Positions 11,593-25,888 of a DNA stretch of 64,000 bases are shown in pieces (within the stretch, counting starts at the first letter, position 1; every line of letters begins with the position of its first letter). Source of the DNA: Cruorifilaria tuberocauda (lineage: Eukaryota > Nematoda > Chromadorea > Rhabditida > Onchocercidae); assembly GCA_013365365.1 (NCBI GenBank), contig JABVXU010000048.1, forward strand, positions 181,497 to 245,496. The letters are read 5' to 3'. The notes below the pieces were generated by a model. The model did no database searches. It was not told where the DNA came from and saw only the letters and a list, made by a program, of their open reading frames with translations. The translations under genes and the position numbers were made by a program.

Positions 11593-13638
11593 GTGGAAAT
11601 AAGGATGATTCGGCGATTTTCCTTGCCTGCACGAATGATAATGCTTTTGTGTGGTTGTTTAATTTGCGTTATTTGTACTATCACTCTTTCACTAACATGC
11701 AGTTGCGAGGAACAGTCTGCATCCAATAGAATGAACAATTTTGCTGCATCGAGCTTGCATAAGCAGCAAGGTGGATTTATGGCAAGTTCCCAGTTCCAGA
11801 AGTTAATACATTCAATGGTCAAAAATTAAATGAATTATAATTATTAGCTATCTTTATCTTTTAAGAGGACATGAGATTTTTTCGTCTTTTTGATAAGAAA
11901 AGAAAAAGAAGCGGTCTTACCTTTTAGTACTGAGAGAAGCACTTTTATAGCGTGCAAATGGTAATTATTAAGATTTTAAATATGGTTTCAGATTTACCTT
12001 CTACATATTTGGCAATTGTGATCATGTCATCTCCAGATGATGCCATAGTGCGTGCTGTTATTCGTAACACTTGGCTGAAATTATCTTCAAAAGGTGATTT
12101 AGAATATATATTCATCTTGTAACATCATATGATAAATTAAAAGTCAAAAACTTGTTCCCTCTCTTAGTTTGCAGGTAAAGCAACCTTCCGTTATGCATTC
12201 CCTGTTGGAACAAGGAGCCTGAGTTTGTCTTTTAAGAAACGTCTCAAGGAAGAAAATAATTTGTTTAATGACCTGGTCTTCCTGGAGGATCTCACGGATA
12301 CTTATCCGAATTTAACGAAGAAGTCTTTACTCTCTATGCAGGCTATGCATAATATGTATAAATTCGAATTCTTGTTAAAGGTTACCTTTTTCCAGTTATT
12401 CAAGTTCAAGTTAAGTCTTACATGAACTGAGTCAATGTTTAATTCCGTATTGGTGGTGATAATTCATGATTGTACATGATTGATACATGATTACATGATT
12501 AACTAGCTTTGATATTCATATAATTCACATATATTCACATGATACTGAGAAATATATTACTGGCAGTTAATTTTTTGTTTTTAGTTTATAATTTTTCTAA
12601 TTTTTAATTTCTATTTTGGACTTTGTGGTTCTTAATTTGTGTTTTTAATTGTTTTTAATTATTTCTAAAGGTGGATTCTGATTCATTTGTACGTTTGGGA
12701 GCATTTTTGAAAGCATTAAAGGATATTTCAAATCCAAATTTATACTGGGGTTTCTTGGATGGAAGAGCAAGACCAAAACGAAGAGGGCAGTGGGCTGAAA
12801 GGGACTGGATTATATGTGATCGTTATGTTCCTTATCAGGTATTTTGTTTAAAATAAAAGCATCGGATTTAGTCGCCCATTGATCTAGAACTTTTGGAAAA
12901 ACTATGTTTTGAGGCATATAAAAGTATTATAGCTTGGAGGAGGTTATGTCTTATCATACAAATTGGTCGACTTTTTCGTGCGGAACAAAGATCTACTGAA
13001 AATTTACAAGTAAATCTTCATTTGAAATAGTAAAATTTTGTAAAGCTAATAGCATCTGTTTGTTACCAATATTTACAATTGTTTGTGAGTGAAAATTTCT
13101 ACAAGAATTCGGTTTTTCATAGCAGTAAGAAATGAGTATCTGCCAAGTATAAGAAATACATTGAGGATTAAATGTGAGAATAAATATCTGCAATATCAAT
13201 ATTAAGGAATGAAGATGTGTCGATAGGTGCTTGGTTAGCAGGCCTTTCTGTTCACTATGTTCATGATCCTCGTTTTGATACCGAATTCCATTCCAGAGGA
13301 TGCAACAATCAGTATATTATTACACACAAACAAACACCAGATTCTTTAAATGTTAATGCTTTGGATTTGTTAACTAAAAATTTATAAAATTTCTCTTAAA
13401 TTCATTTTTTAATATCATAATTAAAATGTCTTGAAACTACTTTTCTCACGAAGGAATACAGCATTTTTACGCTTAAAATTCAATCATTCTTACTTATTTT
13501 CAGAAATTATATGCTTCAGTTGTAAATACTGGTAAGCTTTGCGAAAAGGAGTATCGCATTCGACCATCTTACGTTTATGATTGGTCAGTTCCACCGAGTA
13601 TGTGCTGCGTTCGACAAAATGGTTCTGATATACCGTGA
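11593..13638 (+). CDS. sqv-2: beta-1,3-galactosyltransferase 6 (galactosyltransferase II, SQV-2)
   Basis: Golgi type II membrane enzyme that adds the third sugar (Gal) of the glycosaminoglycan-protein linker. Seven exons in phase: 11593-11770, 11992-12093, 12175-12380, 12671-12838, 12933-13009, 13207-13351 and 13504-13638, giving 336 residues. A hydrophobic signal anchor lies about residues 15-36 after a basic N-terminus. The GT31 domain follows: [17 protein letters not shown], then the metal-binding DxD in [10 protein letters not shown] (about residue 164). Further family motifs are [38 protein letters not shown] and [18 protein letters not shown]. The last exon is Cys-rich near its end. The start could also be the Met four codons in; both precede the anchor. 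The first splice junction was chosen because only it keeps phase. Confidence 0.9.
12455..12505. repeat. short ATGATT-type direct repeats in an intron
   Basis: Within the third intron of the galactosyltransferase gene, units of CATGATT with small spacers recur about five times. A simple intronic minisatellite; no function seen. Confidence 0.5.
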
Positions 13639-14317
13639 TTTACCATATTAATTTTAAATTCAGCCTTGTCATATTTTTGAGAAGTTAATATGAAAGACAA
13701 CGTTTTGACGTTTTATTAGTAAAAAAACGTTTTGGGAAAAAAATAATTCGTAGCAATAGGAGTCATGTCATTGAATCAGAAGAGATCTCATATTCTATAT
13801 AATGTTGTTGTAGTTCATACCTTCTACATCTTAAATAGACATTTTAGAATTTCCTGTAGAGTAGTCCGTAAATAATGTTTTCATTTTTATATCTTTCTTC
13901 TTTGTTGAATTAACATTTAAATGCAATAAATTAATTTTTTTCTTGGTTGTGAAAGACTTTTGTTGGAGAAATCTCTGCTTTTTTACTTTCAAAAATGGAT
14001 TCACTTACAATTGTTCGTTTTCGTCGTCGGATCATAATTTTTTGGAGATTGTTGTGAACTAAATAAGAGAGAAAGGCACAAAATAAAAGTTAGGTCTCTT
14101 TCAGTTCTAATGTTGAACTGCCAAAAAAGCAAAAAGAGTAAGTTGATTACTAGTGACACAAGTTTCTGGAATTTATCTTATCACTTCGATATTTTTAGAA
14201 AATATTGCATTAGTGGAAGTTCTACTAATTATGCATACGGGTGTTTAATGCCTTCAAACTCCAAAAAAGCTTGAGGTTTTTTCTTTGCAGATAGCATTGT
14301 TTTAGAAACATCGTTAA
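13639..14317. other. intergenic between the galactosyltransferase and the first PIGW copy
   Basis: About 680 bases with no coding signal. A T-rich stretch ending TTTGCAG at 14290, 28 bases before the PIGW start, looks like a splice or trans-splice acceptor. The two genes are on the same strand, so co-transcription is possible but not shown. Confidence 0.45.
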
Positions 14318-17300
14318 ATGCATCTGATGCAGAATGCTCAAATAGAAGACCCTAATTCTTTGTATAATGGGACCAGTCAAACCGAACTTATTCTCTGGCA
14401 GTTAATTGGTCCATTTTCAATACTGCTTCGGAATACAGCTGTACCATGGATATTTGTTGGCTTTCGTTTCGCTTTATCGAATGGTTTCTGGTAAGTTTAT
14501 GAATTTATTTCAGTATTTGTAAGATGTAGTTTTTTCTAGTGGCAAATTTGACCAAAATGAACTTTAATACATATCCAGAACAATCCGATTGTAATTACAC
14601 GGAGCTTAGAGCTAAGCAGTAGGACACTTAAGCTGTCATTTTAACTTGATGGTTAGCAGATCCGTCATGCAACTTTCAGTTTTTAACTGTGGATGTGCCA
14701 CAAATTAAATTAATAAGTTATAATATTGAGTTGCTTCCATCGTTTCTGATGTTTCTTATTAAAGAAGTAAATTCCAGGTTAAAATTTGCACTTGATTTCT
14801 TGTTCATAATACTGCCAATTATTCTTTCGCTGACGCTGTTCTCAGATCATATTTCTGTGATACTTCTGCTTCAATTAGTTGCTTTACTTTCTTTAATAAC
14901 TTTTTCGCTTTGTGAATATTGTTTTATCGCACGCGAGAAACCTACATTACGAGAAATTTTCAGTCAAATGGTTGATGACCAGCATTCACCCACCAAATTT
15001 ATTACTTACATGAGGTTACTTTTATTATTTGCATGCATAAGTACCATTTCAGAAAATATTCCTTCATTAAAATGTTGAACACATTAAAATATTGATAGAA
15101 ATTAAAATTAAACATTAAAATATTAATAGAAATTGTTATGTAAATCTTTCTTCATCGTTTCCTTTCAATCATTTGAATTTATTTGAACGAAATATGTCTC
15201 AGAGTTATATCATAAGATTATGGATTTGAGCAGCATCGGAGGTGTAGATAATTAGTAACATAGCGTTTAAATGATGATTAATTAGAACATAGCATTTAAA
15301 TGACGGTAATTGGATATTAAAGTTTATAAATTATAAGATTTTATTTATAAAGTTTATAAGGTTCGATGGTAGCAATTTTCACAAACTTGTCTCAGAACTA
15401 TAAGAGCAAATTTTGGCAAGTTGGACTTTTTGAACTCAGAACTCAAGTTTTTGAACTCAAGTTGAACTCAGAACTTTTTGTATAGTTACGAAAAAAATAT
15501 GATTAAATAAATAATGAATTTACGCTTTTTCTAGATCTACGGGCCTCATCGCTACCGCGATTTCAATTCTCTCTGTTGATTTTGACATTTTTCCACGTCG
15601 TTTTGCCAAAACATACATTTATGGTCGAAGTGTTATGGATCTGGGCACTGCAACATTCGTTTACTGTTTCGCTATTGTTGATGTTTTCAAGGATTTTCGA
15701 AGCAGAAGCAAATTTTCATCATTGCAAAGAAGGTTTTAAGGTTTTTCCTTTTTCTTTTTAAATCAGATGATAGAAGAAAGGGGATAATTCAAGATATATG
15801 AATAATTCGAGTGCAAAAATATAAATGGTGAAATATCTAATATTGGTATTGAGTATGCTAAGTTTCAAGTTTTTCGCATTGAACAAAAGTTAAATTTTAT
15901 TGCAGACACTTTATCCGAGAACACTTTTCAAGCATTATGTTGCTGTGCTTGGGTTTCGGAAGGACATGTATTCTCCGACTATTAGATTATCCAATACAAA
16001 TTACTGAATATGGGATACATTGGAATTTCTTCATAACTCTCGCTTTTCTCAAGATTTGTGTTTAAAATTTTTAACCATTTCAATGTGAAAGATAAGCGCT
16101 TTCATGTATTAGTTTAAGATATTAATTGATAATAAATTGTATAACCAGTTTTATTTACATCAACAAAACTTACTCGTTGATGTTAACCAGTAACACTATA
16201 CTGCGGAGAAGAAATGAGGTTAGAGGTGATTTTTTAAAAAGGTTGTCTTTGCATTGTTTTTTCTTAAATAAAAACATTTATATTAACTTTCGTTCATTGC
16301 TCAGTTTTTTGCAGATTATTGTAAAATTGCTTGGTCGTCGTTTCCAGTTGCTTTTCGGTATTATTATCATTTCCGTTTATCAGTATTTGTTGAGAGAAAG
16401 AAATTTACAGGTATTAATTTCACTTCTTTGACGAGGCGCTTTTGAAAATGTTTTGAAAATAAATTTGTTACTGTATTAAGTAATTCAGAATTGGCTACTT
16501 TCGGAAGATACGAATAGAGATACCTTTATTGCAATGAATCGTGAAGGGATTTTTTCCTTATTTGGATATTTATCAATATATTATTTTGCATCTTGTATTG
16601 GCAGTTTCATGTATTCTACGGGGTTAGTTTTTATTTCAATGTAGTTTTTAACTTTGTTTCTTTCTACTTTCGGTGATATATAAAATCCTGTTCGATGAAC
16701 ATAGTTCTAGTTGAGAAGTTGTGTTATTCTAGGATGGATATCATTAATGGAAGAATACTTGTCAGAAAAAATATCTTAAAAATATAACGTTAAATCAACC
16801 AAATTAAGTTATTTTCACTTCTTGTATAGAATTATTATCATTTAATAATTACCATTAATATCAATATAAATAGAATATTTAGAAGCGATCTTTATGAATA
16901 GAACGGATGTACACAAATTGCTCTAATGAATGCAACGATTCAGTCTGAATAAGAGATACTAGGAAGTTTTGATTTCTTGCAATTACAGAATAAGACTCAA
17001 ATCCTGGTTCTACAGAACCTTCCAATTGCTCATGATCGCTGTTTCTATTTTTTTTGCTCAAAAATTGGCTGAGTTGTTCGCCGGACCGCCCTCACGGAGA
17101 ATTGCTAACTTATCTTACGTCTTAGAAATGGTGAGTTATAATTCATTGTACTCGTTCAAATTTATTTGTAGTAGATTTTTTTTTCATTATAATAGGAAAA
17201 AATTAGATAGAAAAAATCATTATATTATAATATTTTTTTTTTCATTATCACTTCATTATAATAGGAAAAAATTAATATCTGATACTTATATGTCATATTT

Positions 17301-17823
17301 AGCTAGTCTTCCACACTGTTTACATGGCTAGTTTATTGTTGATACAATTGGCTTCAATTTTCGGGTGGGCTGCACAGATGCCGCAATTTTCTATTGGTTA
17401 GTTGTTTGAGTTATTTTTGATTTCTGTGAATTTTTTGTTTGTGACGTGACATATCCCAATTTTTTTCAAAATTTTAGAGCATTTTCTAATTGAGAAAACT
17501 GCAAACTTAACTAAAAATAATTTTGATAATCTTAATTTAGGAGTTAAAGTAGTTTTTAATTTCTGCACTTTTTATGTACTCTTCGCTTTGTATTTGCAGA
17601 TGAAAATCCCTTCGAACGTTTAAAGCCATGTGTGCTTGATTCAGTGAATCAATATGGCATGCCATTTTTTTTGCTAACAAACATACTCACGGGTCTCATT
17701 AATTTAACAATAACGACAAGCTCTATAACAAATATCTATCATTCTACTATTATTATCACTATATATATGCTTATTTCATGTGCCCTTATCCACATCTATA
17801 CAAGGTTGAAGCAAACCTCTTAA
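14318..17823 (+). CDS. PIGW/GWT1 glucosaminyl-phosphatidylinositol acyltransferase, copy 1
   Basis: Multi-pass ER enzyme that acylates the inositol ring of GlcN-PI during GPI-anchor synthesis. Nine exons in phase: 14318-14490, 14778-15014, 15535-15732, 15906-16059, 16315-16410, 16489-16622, 16989-17130, 17303-17396 and 17600-17823, giving 483 residues (human PIGW 504). Family landmarks are NGTSQTE near the start, SVDFDIFPRRFAKTYIYGRS, MDLGTATFVYCFAIVD, YGIHWNFFITLAFL, NREGIFSLFGYLSIYY, PPSRRIANLSYVLEM and FFLLTNILTGLINL near the C-terminus. Many hydrophobic helices are visible. Exons 2, 3 and 5 have exactly the lengths of copy 2 (237, 198 and 96 bases). The exon 4 donor appears shifted by 6 bases (see findings). 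It sits immediately upstream of copy 2 on the same strand. Confidence 0.9.
15069..15490. repeat. cluster of imperfect tandem duplications in PIGW copy 1 intron 2
   Basis: Four small duplications lie end to end. At 15075-15133 a roughly 30-base unit (ACATTAAAATATTGATAGAA type) is doubled. At 15247-15310 a unit ending CATAGCATTTAAATGA is doubled. Around 15325-15362 AAGTTTATAA recurs, and at 15425-15480 TTTTTGAACTCAGAACT recurs. Replication slippage is the simplest explanation. Confidence 0.5.
17183..17274. repeat. 23-base direct repeat in PIGW copy 1 intron 7
   Basis: A perfect 23-base unit beginning TTCATTATAATAGG occurs at 17183-17205 and again at 17252-17274 inside one intron. Probably a local duplication. 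Confidence 0.6.
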
Positions 17824-19249
17824 ATTTTACATAAACTGCTACTTATTTTGTCTGCATCGGTGATAACATCAAAATTGTTGTCTGTTAAGAGCGTTACCAT
17901 TTTTATCGTTATCTTTTTCATATGGTTTTTCATTCAAGAAAATTTCTATGTGCAATCCTATTATACATCGATTTTTTGATTCTGTTTTCTGCTTCTTTTT
18001 ATTGTTTCATCATCATCCTTTTTTTTCAAGACAGAGAGTCACGAATGAAATACATATGAGTTAACCGAAATCCAGTGAAATTGATATCAACTGTAAATGC
18101 TGTCTAATATTTCAGTTGAATTTGTTTTATCTTTACTCTATAGTGTAATCATTGTACTATTTACGAATTTACGAGTTTAATTTGAAATTACAAATTAGAA
18201 ATAGTTCTTCGTTAGTATTGATATATAGAACATTGTTGACTTAAGACTCAGTTATAAATTTCATGTAATTTGATAGAGATATGTGCTCTACATTCGAATT
18301 ATGTAGCATTTGTAAAGCAATTTTTAGAGATTCTGTATGTAATGGCAACTCCATAATCTACTTTTTTAAAAAATATTTTGAGATGATTATGCTGCACCAT
18401 TGATGTTATTCAGATGAATTTAATCTTTAAATTATTTTTTCGTATTATGGGAAACTATTCATATATATCATTTTTTTGAAAATCTATAGATTATGTGGAT
18501 TCAGGATATATCTATTTCATTTTATCAAACACTTAATTATTATAAACCTGTCACTTTATCATTATAAACACAAGGACAAAAATTTAATATTGTAACAACT
18601 TTAATTTCGATTTGTCTATTCCATTTCTTGTGCATTATCAATTAAGTGTTAGTGAAGTACCAAAAATTAAAGCGCTGTTAATCGGAGGAACGAGTTAAGA
18701 ACATATATAATATAAAGATGAGTATTATTCCAACAATTTCGGTCTGTAAAAATGTTATTGTTTAAAACAAAGCAATTTGATTCCATAATCTTATTGAAGA
18801 ACAAGCCTTCTTCAATAAAATCATGGAATCAAATCTCAATAAGCCTTTAAATACTGGATTTAATCAATTTATTTAATTATTTCGTCCGCTTTCTGCTTTC
18901 CAATTCATTTGTACATTTAAGAAAAACTATATGATACTTGGAATGACATATCGAACAACAGAGAATATACGTAAACATGATGATACTTGTGAAGAATTGA
19001 AGAACAAAAGTCACGTTGAAAGGGGCGCTGCTATTAACAAAACTGGAGAGCTGTTGAATTTAGATGTGATAAATGAAAGTATTATTCGGGTATTTATTTG
19101 GTATAGAGTATGATTGTTTCAAACGAAGATATAGAAGAGATGAATGATTAAAACAATTTATGCAAACATTTGTAATGTGTTATAATAATCATCCTGTCAT
19201 TGTCACTGGAAGCATTTTCCATACTGGTTGCTTCCAGCTGTGGTAAGAA
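17824..19249. other. intergenic spacer between the two PIGW copies
   Basis: About 1.4 kb, AT-rich. A 60-codon open frame at 18931-19113 is hydrophilic and matches nothing I know; it is not annotated. A near-palindromic sequence at about 18785-18835 (AAGAAGGCTTGTTC and its partner around a T-rich centre) could form a hairpin. An acceptor-like TTGCTTCCAG lies at 19228-19237, just before the second copy. Confidence 0.4.
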
Positions 19250-22200
19250 ATGCGAAATGGTACCACTCAGGCAGAGGTTCTGCTCTTTCAGACAGTTGGA
19301 CCAATGTCAATAATATTACGAAATATAGCGGTACCAGGGATACTTCATATTTTCTCGTCTGCTCTTCACATTAGCAATTGGTTAATCCAACTGTTCTCTA
19401 CCTTTCTTTTCTCTACTTTTGGTTTATTTTGATAGTTAGAATCTATTTATTAACTAAAATTTAGAAATATATTGATAGGAAATTTTGAATCAAGAATATC
19501 TGATATTGGCTTTTCATCGCACAGTGCTACATCAAGGTCTGTAAAATTAATTTCATTGCTCTGAGATTCGTAGCCCATTTGGAAACATTATTCCAATAGA
19601 TAATTTCAGGTCAACATTTGTGCTCGATATACTACTTATTGTGATACCAGTGGTGTTGACTTTAACTTTATTTTCGGATTACATACTGTTGCTATTGTTG
19701 ACGCAATGTATAATGCTGCTGACCTTTGTTATCGTTCTAACTTGCGATCACTACGTTGCTAAACGAAGAAAGCGAACATATTGTGATTTGTTTCATCATA
19801 TTAATGATGATCACTATTTATCCACTAAATTCGTCACTTATATGAGGTTATGAGTGATCAAAAGTTAAATCTAAAGATAGCAAGGAATTTAATCGAAATT
19901 ACTGGCGATCAAAGATTAAATTACTAACTTAATATGAAAATGCAACATGTGACTTTCGAATGGAAATTCGTGTGAAATTTTGTAAAACGGAATTACTCCC
20001 ATTCCAGTACTATTGCAGATTATATAGTTTGCTTGCGACAGCTACTGCTATATTATCCGTGGATTTTGACGTATTTCCACGTCGTTTTGCGAAGACGTCA
20101 ATTTTTGGCCGAAGTGTGATGGATCTTGGCACAGCTACATTTGTTTATTGTTTTGCCGTAGTTGATGTATTTCGACATTATCCGGGAAGAATGAAAAATA
20201 CCGACCAAAAACAGTGGTTCTTTTTCCTATATTTCGTAATTTTAAGTATATAACGCGATATAAATGTTTAACGTAGTTTCCGTGAGCACCAATTTAACAA
20301 TTGATATTAAATTAAGGTAGACTGTAATGTTGAAAACTTCAAATGTCGGAATACAAATGTCGGCAACTACAGCAAACAATTTTTGTTAAATCGAACAAAA
20401 GTAAACAATAGCTAATACTTTTATAGATAACTTTTTCCCAATCGATAAATTAAATAGTTGATAAGTTTATTTGCGCCATCATAATGGAAGTTTATTATCA
20501 CTATGAGTAGAATTTATTACATGATTGAATTATAATCTTAAAAAACATCCATTTAACGAAAGATCTATTTAACGGACATGACAGAATGGATGGTGAACAG
20601 AAACAGATATTAATAAAAAGACTTAGGTCTGGATATAAAAGATATTCATTGTAGGTACTGTTCTTTGAAGTCATCATCAGGTGTTGTGCTAATAGCACTA
20701 GGCATAGCACGAACAATTCTGCTTCATTTCACAAATTATCAGTATCAAATCAACGAGTATGGCATTCATTGGAATTTTTTCATTACTCTCGGATTGTTAC
20801 GGGTTTGTTTGACTTATTAAAGGAGCAAAACAATATTTTCTTCCCTGTATATAAGATTCTTAGTATTACTGTATATATTTTGTCACAGTTACATACCGCG
20901 TTGCAGTTTGCAATAATTTTCTGAAGCAAAACAAAGAGAAGTAAAAACCAACAAAGATTTCAGTTATTAGTGAACTTATTAGGTCAACGATATCATTTAT
21001 TGTTGGGTATAGTCATTGCTTCTGCATACCAATATTTTTTAACGAAACGAAATTTACAGGTACTTTACGCACTTACATGGAGCTAGTCTGCGTTAATAAA
21101 TTTAAGCTAAGGACTTCTAAATACGACTGTATTTTGATTTGAAGTAACATTCAATCAGCGATAAAATGAAGAAACATTCTTCTTAACATGAAGAATTGTA
21201 ATTGAGTGAGAATTTGCAGAGATCTTAGTTACTATTTCCAATGAACATCAGTAGTATTCCATTGACGGACTTGAGATTATGTATTGTCAGGAGTATTTGA
21301 TTTCAAATAAGACAAAAAGGAAAGATTTTTTATCAAAGAATCGGGAAGGAATTTTCTCATTTTGTGGATACCTGTCAATTTATTATTTGGCATCGACTAT
21401 AGCCAATTTCTTATTTAGCGGAGTATCACATCATGATTATTGCGATCCTGTCATTAATTTTAGCATAATCGAAAAAAGGTATTATATATGTTCTCGAAAT
21501 CAATGCTAAATTGAAGAAAACATTTCATGCTACCAACGATGACTGAAAGTTTCTATAAATATAAGTATTTAGTGGCTCACACTGCATCCTTCTCTCTCGT
21601 GTCCATCTTTGTTCAACATGCGTAGAAATGTAATTTCGGAAGATATCGGTGTAATCATAAGATGTTGAAATTTCCTTTAAAATTCATTTGTTTTCAAAAA
21701 AAATATGAAGTTGGAAAAAAAATATGAGGTTGGAGAATATGGAAATTTCATCTTTTTAGGAGACGAATCAAAACATGGTTCTACCGTTTCTTGCAGTTGT
21801 TGTTACTCACTGTAGCGATTTTCATAGGACAGGAATTTGCTACAAAGCTTGTAGGCCCACCATCACGAAGAATTGCTAATGTACCATACATCCTAGAAAT
21901 GATGAGTGCTTTGTTTACTTTTTTAGTTACTCATTATATATTTAAACTGAGATTCGAAGCATGAAAGAGGAAAATTACTGAATGATTCAAGGAAAGATTT
22001 TCCCATCTGCAGAAATAATTAGCAACTAGAAACTGTTCGATAAAAGTACATCTTTCTGTTGCATCAGAGCACTCTTTATGAATGCAATATTTCAGATAGT
22101 CTTTCATAACATTTATTTGTCCGGTTATTTATTAATTCAACTGCTTCAGAACTGGATTTTACAAATGCCGCATTTTAGCAATAGTAAGGTTACTCAACTC

Positions 22201-22843
22201 ATTTCTGTTTGTTACTTCCGATTATATTCAAAAAGAATACTCCCAACATTGCAGAACAATTTGCCGCTAACTTTCAGAACTGAATAAAAATATTGGCACA
22301 GGGAAAAACACTCAGTCAGAAGCTCACTTTGAAACTAAAATTGTCTTAGATGCTGGCAAGTTTCGAACTTCATTTCACACAATTTTTCCGAATTTCATAA
22401 GTTCCTTCACGAAATCGTCAGTAAAAGATAATATTTGTGCTCAAAAACAGTGATGAATTGATATCAAAAATCGTAGATTTCCCTCGTCTTACGTGATCTC
22501 AATCCTTCCAGCTTAGGACGTTATTACAGATGAAAATTCATTGGAAATATTGAAACCATCTCTAGTGGATTCAATCAATGAACAAGGACTACTGTTCTTT
22601 GTGCTAGCAAATATTCTGACGGGTTTGGTTAATAAATGTATAAACACTTCGTCAATAAAAAATCATTATCATTCAACTGCTATAATAACAATCTATATGT
22701 GTACTTGTACTACCATTGTTCATCTTTTTACCAGACTGCGAGAAAAAATGAATTGTGGAAATTCTTTATTTAATATTAGATCCTCCTGCAATAACAACTC
22801 TCTTCTTTGCCAGCTGTTTCAGAAATTAGGAATTGAAAGTTAA
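19250..22843 (+). CDS. PIGW/GWT1 inositol acyltransferase, copy 2 (tandem paralogue)
   Basis: Second copy of the GPI-anchor inositol acyltransferase. Modelled exons: 19250-19380, 19610-19846, 20019-20216, 20655-20802, 20964-21059, 21291-21478, 21760-21925, 22096-22183 and 22530-22843, giving 521 residues with phase kept throughout. Landmarks parallel copy 1: NGTTQAEV at the start, SVDFDVFPRRFAKTSIFGRS, MDLGTATFVYCFAVVD, YGIHWNFFITLGLL, NREGIFSFCGYLSIYY, PPSRRIANVPYILEM and FFVLANILTGLVN. Exons 6 and 7 are 54 and 24 bases longer than in copy 1 because the donors at the copy 1 positions are not GT here. The C-terminus is about 30 residues longer. No premature stop is forced, so it may be functional, but the unusual donors make exons 6-8 less certain. 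Confidence 0.82.
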
Positions 22844-23181
22844 GCATAAAATTCCAAAAATCTTGATGGATTTGCAGCCGGGTATTGAAAGTAACTTGCA
22901 CTGCAATTCTTTATGAAAATAAAAGAAATTGTGAAGAATCATTCTGTGATAACATTCTGTATTCAATTTGCACAAATGAACATATTTCAATTTATTTAAC
23001 AAGAAATTGTCCTACCGTATCACCCACATTCATGAATATTGAAAATTTTGTTTTCATTTGAAAAGTTCATGGTGAAATTCACCCAAGCCAAAAGATTATG
23101 TACATAAATATTTTGAGAACCGTTGTGCAAAGTTTCAATCAGAAGTCTTAACAGTTAAGAGGATTTCTAGACAAACTTCAC
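22844..23181. other. convergent 3' intergenic region
   Basis: Short spacer between the converging ends of PIGW copy 2 and the RPT1 gene; probably the two 3' UTRs. Nothing else seen. Confidence 0.5.

Positions 23182-25888
<2,707 letters not shown>

Noticed and set aside
18931..19113. 60-codon open frame between the PIGW copies
   Set aside because: Hydrophilic, no homology to PIGW or any known family, and a phase link to the second copy is not evident.
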